A DNA stretch of 64,000 nt from Panagrolaimus kolymaensis (taxonomy: Eukaryota; Nematoda; Chromadorea; Rhabditida; Panagrolaimidae): the NCBI GenBank assembly GCA_028622995.1, contig JAJQJQ010000019.1, positions 1,302,001 to 1,366,000 on the forward strand, given 5' to 3'. Every line of letters begins with the position of its first letter. Positions within the stretch are counted from its first letter, which is position 1. The translations under genes and the position numbers were made by a program. The notes beneath the pieces were generated by a model, which saw only the letters and a list, made by a program, of their open reading frames with translations, did not search any database and had not been told where the DNA came from. Below, piece by piece: positions 54,484-64,000 of this stretch.

Positions 54484-56082
54484 GGATTGAATTGGAGATA
54501 TGGATTTTTTGTTCCAAATATTTTTCTTATATTTTATAAGAAATAATGCCAAGAGGATTTTGGATTCCCCCCGCTGGATGAACCTCAACTGTAATCCATA
54601 AATTTTTACTTGCTTCAAGCTTTGATGCAAGAAATTAATGAATCTCGTTTTGAATTAGGGATTGAATTGGAGATATGGATTTTTTGTTCCAAATATTTTT
54701 CTTATATTTTATAAGAAATAATGCCAAGAGGATTTTGGATTCCCCCCGCTGGATGAACCTCAACTGTAATCCATAAATTTTTACTTGCTTCAAGCTTTGA
54801 TGCAAGAAATTAATGAATCTCGTTTTGAATTAGGGATTGAATTGGAGATATGGATTTTTTGTTCCAAATATTTTTCTTATATTTTATAAGAAATAATGCC
54901 AAGAGGATTTTGGATTCCCCCCGCTGGATGAACCTCAACTGTAATCCATAAATTTTTATAAACACTTGCTTCAAGCTTTGATGCAAGAAATTAATGAATC
55001 TCGTTTTGAATTATGGATTGAATTGGAGATATGGATTTTTTGTTCCAAATATTTTTCTTATATTTTATAAGAAATAATGCCAAGAGGATTTTGGATTCCC
55101 CCCGCTGGATGAACCTCAACTGTAATCCATAAATTTTTACTTGCTTCAAGCTTTGATGCAAGAAATTAATGAATCTCGTTTTGAATTATGGATTGAATTG
55201 GAGATATGGATTTTTTGTTCCAAATATTTTTCTTATATTTTATAAGAAATAATGCCAAGAGGATTTTGGATTCCCCCCGCTGGATGAACCTCAACTGTAA
55301 TCCATAAATTTTTACTTGCTTCAAGCTTTGATGCAAGAAATTAATGAATCTCGTTTTGAATTATGGATTGAATTGGAGATATGGATTTTTTGTTCCAAAT
55401 ATTTTTCTTATATTTTATAAGAAATAATGCCAAGAGGATTTTGGATTCCCCCCGCTGGATGAACCTCAACTGTAATCCATAAATTTTTATAAACACTTGC
55501 TTCAAGCTTTGATGCAAGAAATTAATGAATCTCGTTTTGAATTATGGATTGAATTGGAGATATGGATTTTTTGTTCCAAATATTTTTCTTATATTTTATA
55601 AGAAATAATGCCAAGAGGATTTTGGATTCCTCCCGCTGGATGAACCTCAACTGTAATCCATAAATTTTTATAAACACTTGCTTCAAGCTTTGATGCAAGA
55701 AATTAATGAATCTCGTTTTGAATTATGGATTGAATTGGAGATATGGATTTTTTGTTCCAAATATTTTTCTTATATTTTATAAGAAATAATGCCAAGAGGA
55801 TTTTGGATTCCCCCCGCTGGATGAACCTCAACTGTAATCCATAAATTTTTATAAACACTTGCTTCAAGCTTTGATGCAAGAAATTAATGAATCTCGTTTT
55901 GAATTATGGATTGAATTGGAGATATGGATTTTTTGTTCCAAATATTTTTCTTATATTTTATAAGAAATAATGCCAAGAGGATTTTGGATTCCCCCCGCTG
56001 GATGAACCTCAACTGTAATCCATAAATTTTTACTTGCTTCAAGCTTTGATGCAAGAAATTAATGAATCTCGTTTTGAATTAG
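54484..56082 (+). repeat. 9-monomer tandem duplication, copy 1 (1,599 bp)
   Basis: Order: GRS GRS GRL TRS TRS TRL TR&L TRL TRS, with 86T (&) at 55631. Four full and five short monomers give 1,599 bp. It is directly followed by an identical series. Copy A has only one such series (around 32.6-34.4 kb), so the duplication arose in B after A and B separated, or was lost from A. Confidence 0.88.
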
Positions 56083-57681
56083 GGATTGAATTGGAGATAT
56101 GGATTTTTTGTTCCAAATATTTTTCTTATATTTTATAAGAAATAATGCCAAGAGGATTTTGGATTCCCCCCGCTGGATGAACCTCAACTGTAATCCATAA
56201 ATTTTTACTTGCTTCAAGCTTTGATGCAAGAAATTAATGAATCTCGTTTTGAATTAGGGATTGAATTGGAGATATGGATTTTTTGTTCCAAATATTTTTC
56301 TTATATTTTATAAGAAATAATGCCAAGAGGATTTTGGATTCCCCCCGCTGGATGAACCTCAACTGTAATCCATAAATTTTTACTTGCTTCAAGCTTTGAT
56401 GCAAGAAATTAATGAATCTCGTTTTGAATTAGGGATTGAATTGGAGATATGGATTTTTTGTTCCAAATATTTTTCTTATATTTTATAAGAAATAATGCCA
56501 AGAGGATTTTGGATTCCCCCCGCTGGATGAACCTCAACTGTAATCCATAAATTTTTATAAACACTTGCTTCAAGCTTTGATGCAAGAAATTAATGAATCT
56601 CGTTTTGAATTATGGATTGAATTGGAGATATGGATTTTTTGTTCCAAATATTTTTCTTATATTTTATAAGAAATAATGCCAAGAGGATTTTGGATTCCCC
56701 CCGCTGGATGAACCTCAACTGTAATCCATAAATTTTTACTTGCTTCAAGCTTTGATGCAAGAAATTAATGAATCTCGTTTTGAATTATGGATTGAATTGG
56801 AGATATGGATTTTTTGTTCCAAATATTTTTCTTATATTTTATAAGAAATAATGCCAAGAGGATTTTGGATTCCCCCCGCTGGATGAACCTCAACTGTAAT
56901 CCATAAATTTTTACTTGCTTCAAGCTTTGATGCAAGAAATTAATGAATCTCGTTTTGAATTATGGATTGAATTGGAGATATGGATTTTTTGTTCCAAATA
57001 TTTTTCTTATATTTTATAAGAAATAATGCCAAGAGGATTTTGGATTCCCCCCGCTGGATGAACCTCAACTGTAATCCATAAATTTTTATAAACACTTGCT
57101 TCAAGCTTTGATGCAAGAAATTAATGAATCTCGTTTTGAATTATGGATTGAATTGGAGATATGGATTTTTTGTTCCAAATATTTTTCTTATATTTTATAA
57201 GAAATAATGCCAAGAGGATTTTGGATTCCTCCCGCTGGATGAACCTCAACTGTAATCCATAAATTTTTATAAACACTTGCTTCAAGCTTTGATGCAAGAA
57301 ATTAATGAATCTCGTTTTGAATTATGGATTGAATTGGAGATATGGATTTTTTGTTCCAAATATTTTTCTTATATTTTATAAGAAATAATGCCAAGAGGAT
57401 TTTGGATTCCCCCCGCTGGATGAACCTCAACTGTAATCCATAAATTTTTATAAACACTTGCTTCAAGCTTTGATGCAAGAAATTAATGAATCTCGTTTTG
57501 AATTATGGATTGAATTGGAGATATGGATTTTTTGTTCCAAATATTTTTCTTATATTTTATAAGAAATAATGCCAAGAGGATTTTGGATTCCCCCCGCTGG
57601 ATGAACCTCAACTGTAATCCATAAATTTTTACTTGCTTCAAGCTTTGATGCAAGAAATTAATGAATCTCGTTTTGAATTAG
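56083..57681 (+). repeat. 9-monomer tandem duplication, copy 2 (1,599 bp)
   Basis: The same nine monomer types in the same order as 54484-56082, with the marker 86T at 57230, exactly 1,599 bp from 55631. I see no difference between the two copies by eye, which suggests the most recent multi-monomer event in the window. Confidence 0.88.
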
Positions 57682-60600
57682 GGATTGAATTGGAGATATG
57701 GATTTTTTGTTCCAAATATTTTTCTTATATTTTATAAGAAATAATGCCAAAAGGATTTTGGATTCCCCCCGCTGGATGAACCTCAACTGTAATCCATAAA
57801 TTTTTATAAACACTTGCTTCAAGCTTTGATGCAAGAAATTAATGAATCTCGTTTTGAATTAGGGATTGAATTGGAGATATGGATTTTTTGTTCCAAATAT
57901 TTTTCTTATATTTTATAAGAAATAATGCCAAAAGGATTTTGGATTCCCCCCGCTGGATGAACCTCAACTGTAATCCATAAATTTTTATAAACACTTGCTT
58001 CAAGCTTTGATGCAAGAAATTAATGAATCTCGTTTTGAATTATGGATTGAATTGGAGATATGGATTTTTTGTTCCAAATATTTTTCTTATATTTTATAAG
58101 AAATAATGCCAAGAGGATTTTGGATTCCCCCCGCTGGATGAACCTCAACTGTAATCCATAAATTTTTATAAACACTTGCTTCAAGCTTTGATGCAAGAAA
58201 TTAATGAATCTCGTTTTGAATTAGGGATTGAATTGGAGATATGGATTTTTTGTTCCAAATATTTTTCTTATATTTTATAAGAAATAATGCCAAGAGGATT
58301 TTGGATTCCCCCCGCTGGATGAACCTCAACTGTAATCCATAAATTTTTATAAACACTTGCTTCAAGCTTTGATGCAAGAAATTAATGAATCTCGTTTTGA
58401 ATTATGGATTGAATTGGAGATATGGATTTTTTGTTCCAAATATTTTTCTTATATTTTATAAGAAATAATGCCAAGAGGATTTTGGATTCCCCCCGCTGGA
58501 TGAACCTCAACTGTAATCCATAAATTTTTATAAACACTTGCTTCAAGCTTTGATGCAAGAAATTAATGAATCTCGTTTTGAATTAGGGATTGAATTGGAG
58601 ATATGGATTTTTTGTTCCAAATATTTTTCTTATATTTTATAAGAAATAATGCCAAGAGGATTTTGGATTCCCCCCGCTGGATGAACCTCAACTGTAATCC
58701 ATAAATTTTTATAAACACTTGCTTCAAGCTTTGATGCAAGAAATTAATGAATCTCGTTTTGAATTATGGATTGAATTGGAGATATGGATTTTTTGTTCCA
58801 AATATTTTTCTTATATTTTATAAGAAATAATGCCAAGAGGATTTTGGATTCCCCCCGCTGGATGAACCTCAACTGTAATCCATAAATTTTTACTTGCTTC
58901 AAGCTTTGATGCAAGAAATTAATGAATCTCGTTTTGAATTAGGGATTGAATTGGAGATATGGATTTTTTGTTCCAAATATTTTTCTTATATTTTATAAGA
59001 AATAATGCCAAAAGGATTTTGGATTCCCCCCGCTGGATGAACCTCAACTGTAATCCATAAATTTTTATAAACACTTGCTTCAAGCTTTGATGCAAGAAAT
59101 TAATGAATCTCGTTTTGAATTAGGGATTGAATTGGAGATATGGATTTTTTGTTCCAAATATTTTTCTTATATTTTATAAGAAATAATGCCAAAAGGATTT
59201 TGGATTCCCCCCGCTGGATGAACCTCAACTGTAATCCATAAATTTTTATAAACACTTGCTTCAAGCTTTGATGCAAGAAATTAATGAATCTCGTTTTGAA
59301 TTAGGGATTGAATTGGAGATATGGATTTTTTGTTCCAAATATTTTTCTTATATTTTATAAGAAATAATGCCAAAAGGATTTTGGATTCCCCCCGCTGGAT
59401 GAACCTCAACTGTAATCCATAAATTTTTATAAACACTTGCTTCAAGCTTTGATGCAAGAAATTAATGAATCTCGTTTTGAATTAGGGATTGAATTGGAGA
59501 TATGGATTTTTTGTTCCAAATATTTTTCTTATATTTTATAAGAAATAATGCCAAAAGGATTTTGGATTCCCCCCGCTGGATGAACCTCAACTGTAATCCA
59601 TAAATTTTTATAAACACTTGCTTCAAGCTTTGATGCAAGAAATTAATGAATCTCGTTTTGAATTAGGGATTGAATTGGAGATATGGATTTTTTGTTCCAA
59701 ATATTTTTCTTATATTTTATAAGAAATAATGCCAAAAGGATTTTGGATTCCCCCCGCTGGATGAACCTCAACTGTAATCCATAAATTTTTATAAACACTT
59801 GCTTCAAGCTTTGATGCAAGAAATTAATGAATCTCGTTTTGAATTAGGGATTGAATTGGAGATATGGATTTTTTGTTCCAAATATTTTTCTTATATTTTA
59901 TAAGAAATAATGCCAAAAGGATTTTGGATTCCCACCGCTGGATGAACCTCAACTGTAATCCATAAATTTTTATAAACACTTGCTTCAAGCTTTGATGCAA
60001 GAAATTAATGAATCTCGTTTTGAATTAGGGATTGAATTGGAGATATGGATTTTTTGTTCCAAATATTTTTCTTATATTTTATAAGAAATAATGCCAAAAG
60101 GATTTTGGATTCCCCCCGCTGGATGAACCTCAACTGTAATCCATAAATTTTTACTTGCTTCAAGCTTTGATGCAAGAAATTAATGAATCTCGTTTTGAAT
60201 TAGGGATTGAATTGGAGATATGGATTTTTTGTTCCAAATATTTTTCTTATATTTTATAAGAAATAATGCCAAAAGGATTTTGGATTCCCCCCGCTGGATG
60301 AACCTCAACTGTAATCCATAAATTTTTATAAACACTTGCTTCAAGCTTTGATGCAAGAAATTAATGAATCTCGTTTTGAATTAGGGATTGAATTGGAGAT
60401 ATGGATTTTTTGTTCCAAATATTTTTCTTATATTTTATAAGAAATAATGCCAAAAGGATTTTGGATTCCCCCCGCTGGATGAACCTCAACTGTAATCCAT
60501 AAATTTTTATAAACACTTGCTTCAAGCTTTGATGCAAGAAATTAATGAATCTCGTTTTGAATTAGGGATTGAATTGGAGATATGGATTTTTTGTTCCAAA

Positions 60601-63600
60601 TATTTTTCTTATATTTTATAAGAAATAATGCCAAAAGGATTTTGGATTCCCCCCGCTGGATGAACCTCAACTGTAATCCATAAATTTTTACTTGCTTCAA
60701 GCTTTGATGCAAGAAATTAATGAATCTCGTTTTGAATTATGGATTGAATTGGAGATATGGATTTTTTGTTCCAAATATTTTTCTTATATTTTATAAGAAA
60801 TAATGCCAAGAGGATTTTGGATTCCCCCCGCTGGATGAACCTCAACTGTAATCCATAAATTTTTACTTGCTTCAAGCTTTGATGCAAGAAATTAATGAAT
60901 CTCGTTTTGAATTAGGGATTGAATTGGAGATATGGATTTTTTGTTCCAAATATTTTTCTTATATTTTATAAGAAATAATGCCAAAAGGATTTTGGATTCC
61001 CCCCGCTGGATGAACCTCAACTGTAATCCATAAATTTTTATAAACACTTGCTTCAAGCTTTGATGCAAGAAATTAATGAATCTCGTTTTGAATTAGGGAT
61101 TGAATTGGAGATATGGATTTTTTGTTCCAAATATTTTTCTTATATTTTATAAGAAATAATGCCAAGAGGATTTTGGATTCCCCCCGCTGGATGAACCTCA
61201 ACTGTAATCCATAAATTTTTATAAACACTTGCTTCAAGCTTTGATGCAAGAAATTAATGAATCTCGTTTTGAATTATGGATTGAATTGGAGATATGGATT
61301 TTTTGTTCCAAATATTTTTCTTATATTTTATAAGAAATAATGCCAAGAGGATTTTGGATTCCCCCCGCTGGATGAACCTCAACTGTAATCCATAAATTTT
61401 TACTTGCTTCAAGCTTTGATGCAAGAAATTAATGAATCTCGTTTTGAATTAGGGATTGAATTGGAGATATGGATTTTTTGTTCCAAATATTTTTCTTATA
61501 TTATATAAGAAATAATGCCAAAAGGATTTTGGATTCCCCCCGCTGGATGAACCTCAACTGTAATCCATAAATTTTTATAAACACTTGCTTCAAGCTTTGA
61601 TGCAAGAAATTAATGAATCTCGTTTTGAATTAGGGATTGAATTGGAGATATGGATTTTTTGTTCCAAATATTTTTCTTATATTTTATAAGAAATAATGCC
61701 AAAAGGATTTTGGATTCCCCCCGCTGGATGAACCTCAACTGTAATCCATAAATTTTTATAAACACTTGCTTCAAGCTTTGATGCAAGAAATTAATGAATC
61801 TCGTTTTGAATTATGGATTGAATTGGAGATATGGATTTTTTGTTCCAAATATTTTTCTTATATTTTATAAGAAATAATGCCAAGAGGATTTTGGATTCCC
61901 CCCGCTGGATGAACCTCAACTGTAATCCATAAATTTTTACTTGCTTCAAGCTTTGATGCAAGAAATTAATGAATCTCGTTTTGAATTAGGGATTGAATTG
62001 GAGATATGGATTTTTTGTTCCAAATATTTTTCTTATATTTTATAAGAAATAATGCCAAGAGGATTTTGGATTCCCCCCGCTGGATGAACCTCAACTGTAA
62101 TCCATAAATTTTTATAAACACTTGCTTCAAGCTTTGATGCAAGAAATTAATGAATCTCGTTTTGAATTAGGGATTGAATTGGAGATATGGATTTTTTGTT
62201 CCAAATATTTTTCTTATATTTTATAAGAAATAATGCCAAGAGGATTTTGGATTCCCCCCGCTGGATGAACCTCAACTGTAATCCATAAATTTTTATAAAC
62301 ACTTGCTTCAAGCTTTGATGCAAGAAATTAATGAATCTCGTTTTGAATTATGGATTGAATTGGAGATATGGATTTTTTGTTCCAAATATTTTTCTTATAT
62401 TTTATAAGAAATAATGCCAAAAGGATTTTGGATTCCCCCCGCTGAATGAACCTCAACTGTAATCCATAAATTTTTATAAACACTTGCTTCAAGCTTTGAT
62501 GCAAGAAATTAATGAATCTCGTTTTGAATTATGGATTGAATTGGAGATATGGATTTTTTGTTCCAAATATTTTTCTTATATTTTATAAGAAATAATGCCA
62601 AGAGGATTTTGGATTCCCCCCGCTGGATGAACCTCAACTGTAATCCATAAATTTTTACTTGCTTCAAGCTTTGATGCAAGAAATTAATGAATCTCGTTTT
62701 GAATTATGGATTGAATTGGAGATATGGATTTTTTGTTCCAAATATTTTTCTTATATTTTATAAGAAATAATGCCAAAAGGATTTTGGATTCCCCCCGCTG
62801 GATGAACCTCAACTGTAATCCATAAATTTTTATAAACACTTGCTTCAAGCTTTGATGCAAGAAATTAATGAATCTCGTTTTGAATTAGGGATTGAATTGG
62901 AGATATGGATTTTTTGTTCCAAATATTTTTCTTATATTTTATAAGAAATAATGCCAAAAGGATTTTGGATTCCCCCCGCTGGATGAACCTCAACTGTAAT
63001 CCATAAATTTTTATAAACACTTGCTTCAAGCTTTGATGCAAGAAATTAATGAATCTCGTTTTGAATTATGGATTGAATTGGAGATATGGATTTTTTGTTC
63101 CAAATATTTTTCTTATATTTTATAAGAAATAATGCCAAAAGGATTTTGGATTCCCCCCGCTGGATGAACCTCAACTGTAATCCATAAATTTTTATAAACA
63201 CTTGCTTCAAGCTTTGATGCAAGAAATTAATGAATCTCGTTTTGAATTATGGATTGAATTGGAGATATGGATTTTTTGTTCCAAATATTTTTCTTATATT
63301 TTATAAGAAATAATGCCAAGAGGATTTTGGATTCCCCCCGCTGGATGAACCTCAACTGTAATCCATAAATTTTTACTTGCTTCAAGCTTTGATGCAAGAA
63401 ATTAATGAATCTCGTTTTGAATTATGGATTGAATTGGAGATATGGATTTTTTGTTCCAAATATTTTTCTTATATTTTATAAGAAATAATGCCAAAAGGAT
63501 TTTGGATTCCCCCCGCTGGATGAACCTCAACTGTAATCCATAAATTTTTATAAACACTTGCTTCAAGCTTTGATGCAAGAAATTAATGAATCTCGTTTTG

Positions 63601-63962
63601 AATTAGGGATTGAATTGGAGATATGGATTTTTTGTTCCAAATATTTTTCTTACATTTTATAAGAAATAATGCCAAGAGGATTTTGGATTCCCCCCGCTGG
63701 ATGAACCTCAACTGTAATTCATAAATTTTTATAAACACTTGCTTCAAGCTTTGATGCAAGAAATTAATGAATCTCGTTTTGAATTAGGGATTGAATTGGA
63801 GATATGGATTTTTTGTTCCAAATATTTTTCTTATATTTTATAAGAAATAATGCCAAGAGGATTTTGGATTCCCCCCGCTGGATGAACCTCAACTGTAATC
63901 CATAAATTTTTACTTGCTTCAAGCTTTGATGCAAGAAATTAATGAATCTCGTTTTGAATTAT

Positions 63963-64000
63963 GGATTGAATTGGAGATATGGATTTTTTGTTCCAAATAT
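63963..64000 (+). repeat. Partial monomer at window end
   Basis: The last 38 bases match monomer positions 1-38 with a T junction (ATGG), as predicted from copy A at 40709-40746. The array clearly continues to the right. The left edge also begins exactly at a monomer start, but only because numbering was set there; nothing shows that the array begins at base 1. Confidence 0.95.

Larger units (their letters stand above)
1..64000 (+). repeat. Satellite array, 181/175-bp monomer, 356 complete copies
   Basis: The whole window is one head-to-tail array. The unit begins GGATTGAATTGGAGATATGG and closes with CTCGTTTTGAATTA plus G or T. Bases 1-181 are the first copy and the next starts at 182. I count 277 monomers of 181 bp and 79 of 175 bp; these sum to 63,962, leaving a 38-base partial copy. 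The monomer is about 31% GC, carries a C6 run at positions 84-89 (position 86 is sometimes T), a HindIII site (AAGCTT, 140-145), four GGATT words (1, 19, 72, 79) and two CpGs. Every copy has the same orientation. Monomer length, AT richness and homogeneity fit a centromeric or pericentromeric satellite of a eukaryote; the centromeric role is inference. I do not recognise the family. Confidence 0.97.
28382..64000 (+). repeat. Block 7: mosaic with 37% short monomers
   Basis: 199 complete monomers, of which 73 are 175 bp, plus a partial copy. Short copies are densest at 28.4-28.9, 31.3-33.5, 51.5-52.0 and 53.0-55.4 kb. Seven of the eight combinations of G/T, R/K and L/S occur; T-K-S is not seen. 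From 41.28 to 50.76 kb the order is approximately TRL GRL GRL GRS TRS GRL GRL TRS GRL TRS GRL TRS TRS TRL TRL GKL GRL GRL TRS TRS GRS TRL GRS TRL, then GRL x4, GKL, G/T alternation to 47.9 kb, and short-ended units to 50 kb. A large part of the block is duplicated (see copies A and B). Confidence 0.88.
51292..64000 (+). repeat. Large segmental duplication, copy B (12.7 kb, cut by window end)
   Basis: Partners of the copy A variants are at 51358, 52601, 52751, 55631 (and 57230), 59934, 61503, 62445, 63653 and 63719. Relative to A: +4 monomers (706 bp) after the second unit; +1 short near 53.3 kb; -1 full after 55.6 kb; +9 monomers (1,599 bp) by tandem duplication; rearranged TRL/GRL/GKL units with a net +6 bp at 57.7-59.8 kb; +1 near 60.9 kb; -1 near 63.2 kb. 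The sum is +2,305 bp, exactly the observed difference (12,709 - 10,404). Offset to A grows from 20,949 to 23,254 bp. The copy is still matching at base 64000, so its right end is unseen. Confidence 0.88.

Noticed and set aside
1..64000. CRISPR array
   Set aside because: Repeats are directly adjacent with no unique spacers, the unit is 175-181 bp, and no cas-like coding sequence is present.
1..64000. A protein-coding tandem repeat gene
   Set aside because: 181 and 175 are not multiples of three, so each frame passes through all three phases of the monomer, and stops occur in every phase on both strands. The longest open stretches I found are about 40 codons.
1..64000. Assembly artefact producing an artificial tandem repeat
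   Set aside because: Copies carry private variants, block-specific haplotypes and consistent phase, which simple looping of one read would not create. Read-level support could not be checked, so mis-joins at the duplication borders remain possible.

Overview
The window is one uninterrupted satellite DNA array. It holds 356 complete head-to-tail monomers plus a 38-base partial at the right edge, all in the same orientation. There is no gene, transposable element, inversion or unique spacer anywhere in the 64 kb. The monomer is 181 bp and about 31% GC (counted on the first monomer). A 175-bp form lacks 6 bp at monomer positions 125-132. I count 277 full and 79 short monomers: 277 x 181 + 79 x 175 = 63,962, which leaves exactly the 38 bases of the final partial copy. 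There is therefore no other net length change in the window. Monomer numbering starts at window base 1 (GGATTGAATT...). Monomers differ from each other at only a few sites.

This organisation (monomers near nucleosome length, AT-rich, tens of kb of near-identical copies, higher-order repeats) is that of a eukaryotic centromeric or pericentromeric satellite. The species cannot be told from the sequence. I do not recognise the monomer as any named family. Plant and animal hosts both remain possible.

Most variation lies at a few diagnostic sites: position 181 G or T (junction AGGG or ATGG; 'G' or 'T' monomers), 70 G or A (CCAAGAGG or CCAAAAGG; 'R' or 'K'), 86 C or T, 119 A or T, 147 G or T, 60 A or T, and length ('L' 181, 'S' 175). 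These sites split the array into blocks. Bases 1-7783 are all 181 bp and rich in 86T and 147T. Bases 7784-11572 have 119T, K and the first two short monomers. Bases 11573-14468 carry the 60T variant. Bases 14469-20254 are mostly a 362-bp G/T dimer. Bases 20255-22046 are short-period blocks ending in a short monomer. Bases 22047-28381 are 35 full-length monomers, mostly type T. Bases 28382-64000 are a mosaic in which 73 of 199 monomers are short.

The most striking structure is a second level of repetition in the last block. About 10.4 kb at 30343-40746 reappears as about 12.7 kb at 51292-64000, with the same order of monomer types and the same nine rare point variants. The 2,305-bp length difference is fully explained by whole-monomer gains and losses, including a perfectly tandem 9-monomer (1,599-bp) duplication inside the right copy. 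The right copy runs off the window. The monomer also has two short dyads, one of them a perfect 9-bp inverted repeat around TTT, a feature often noted in centromeric satellites.
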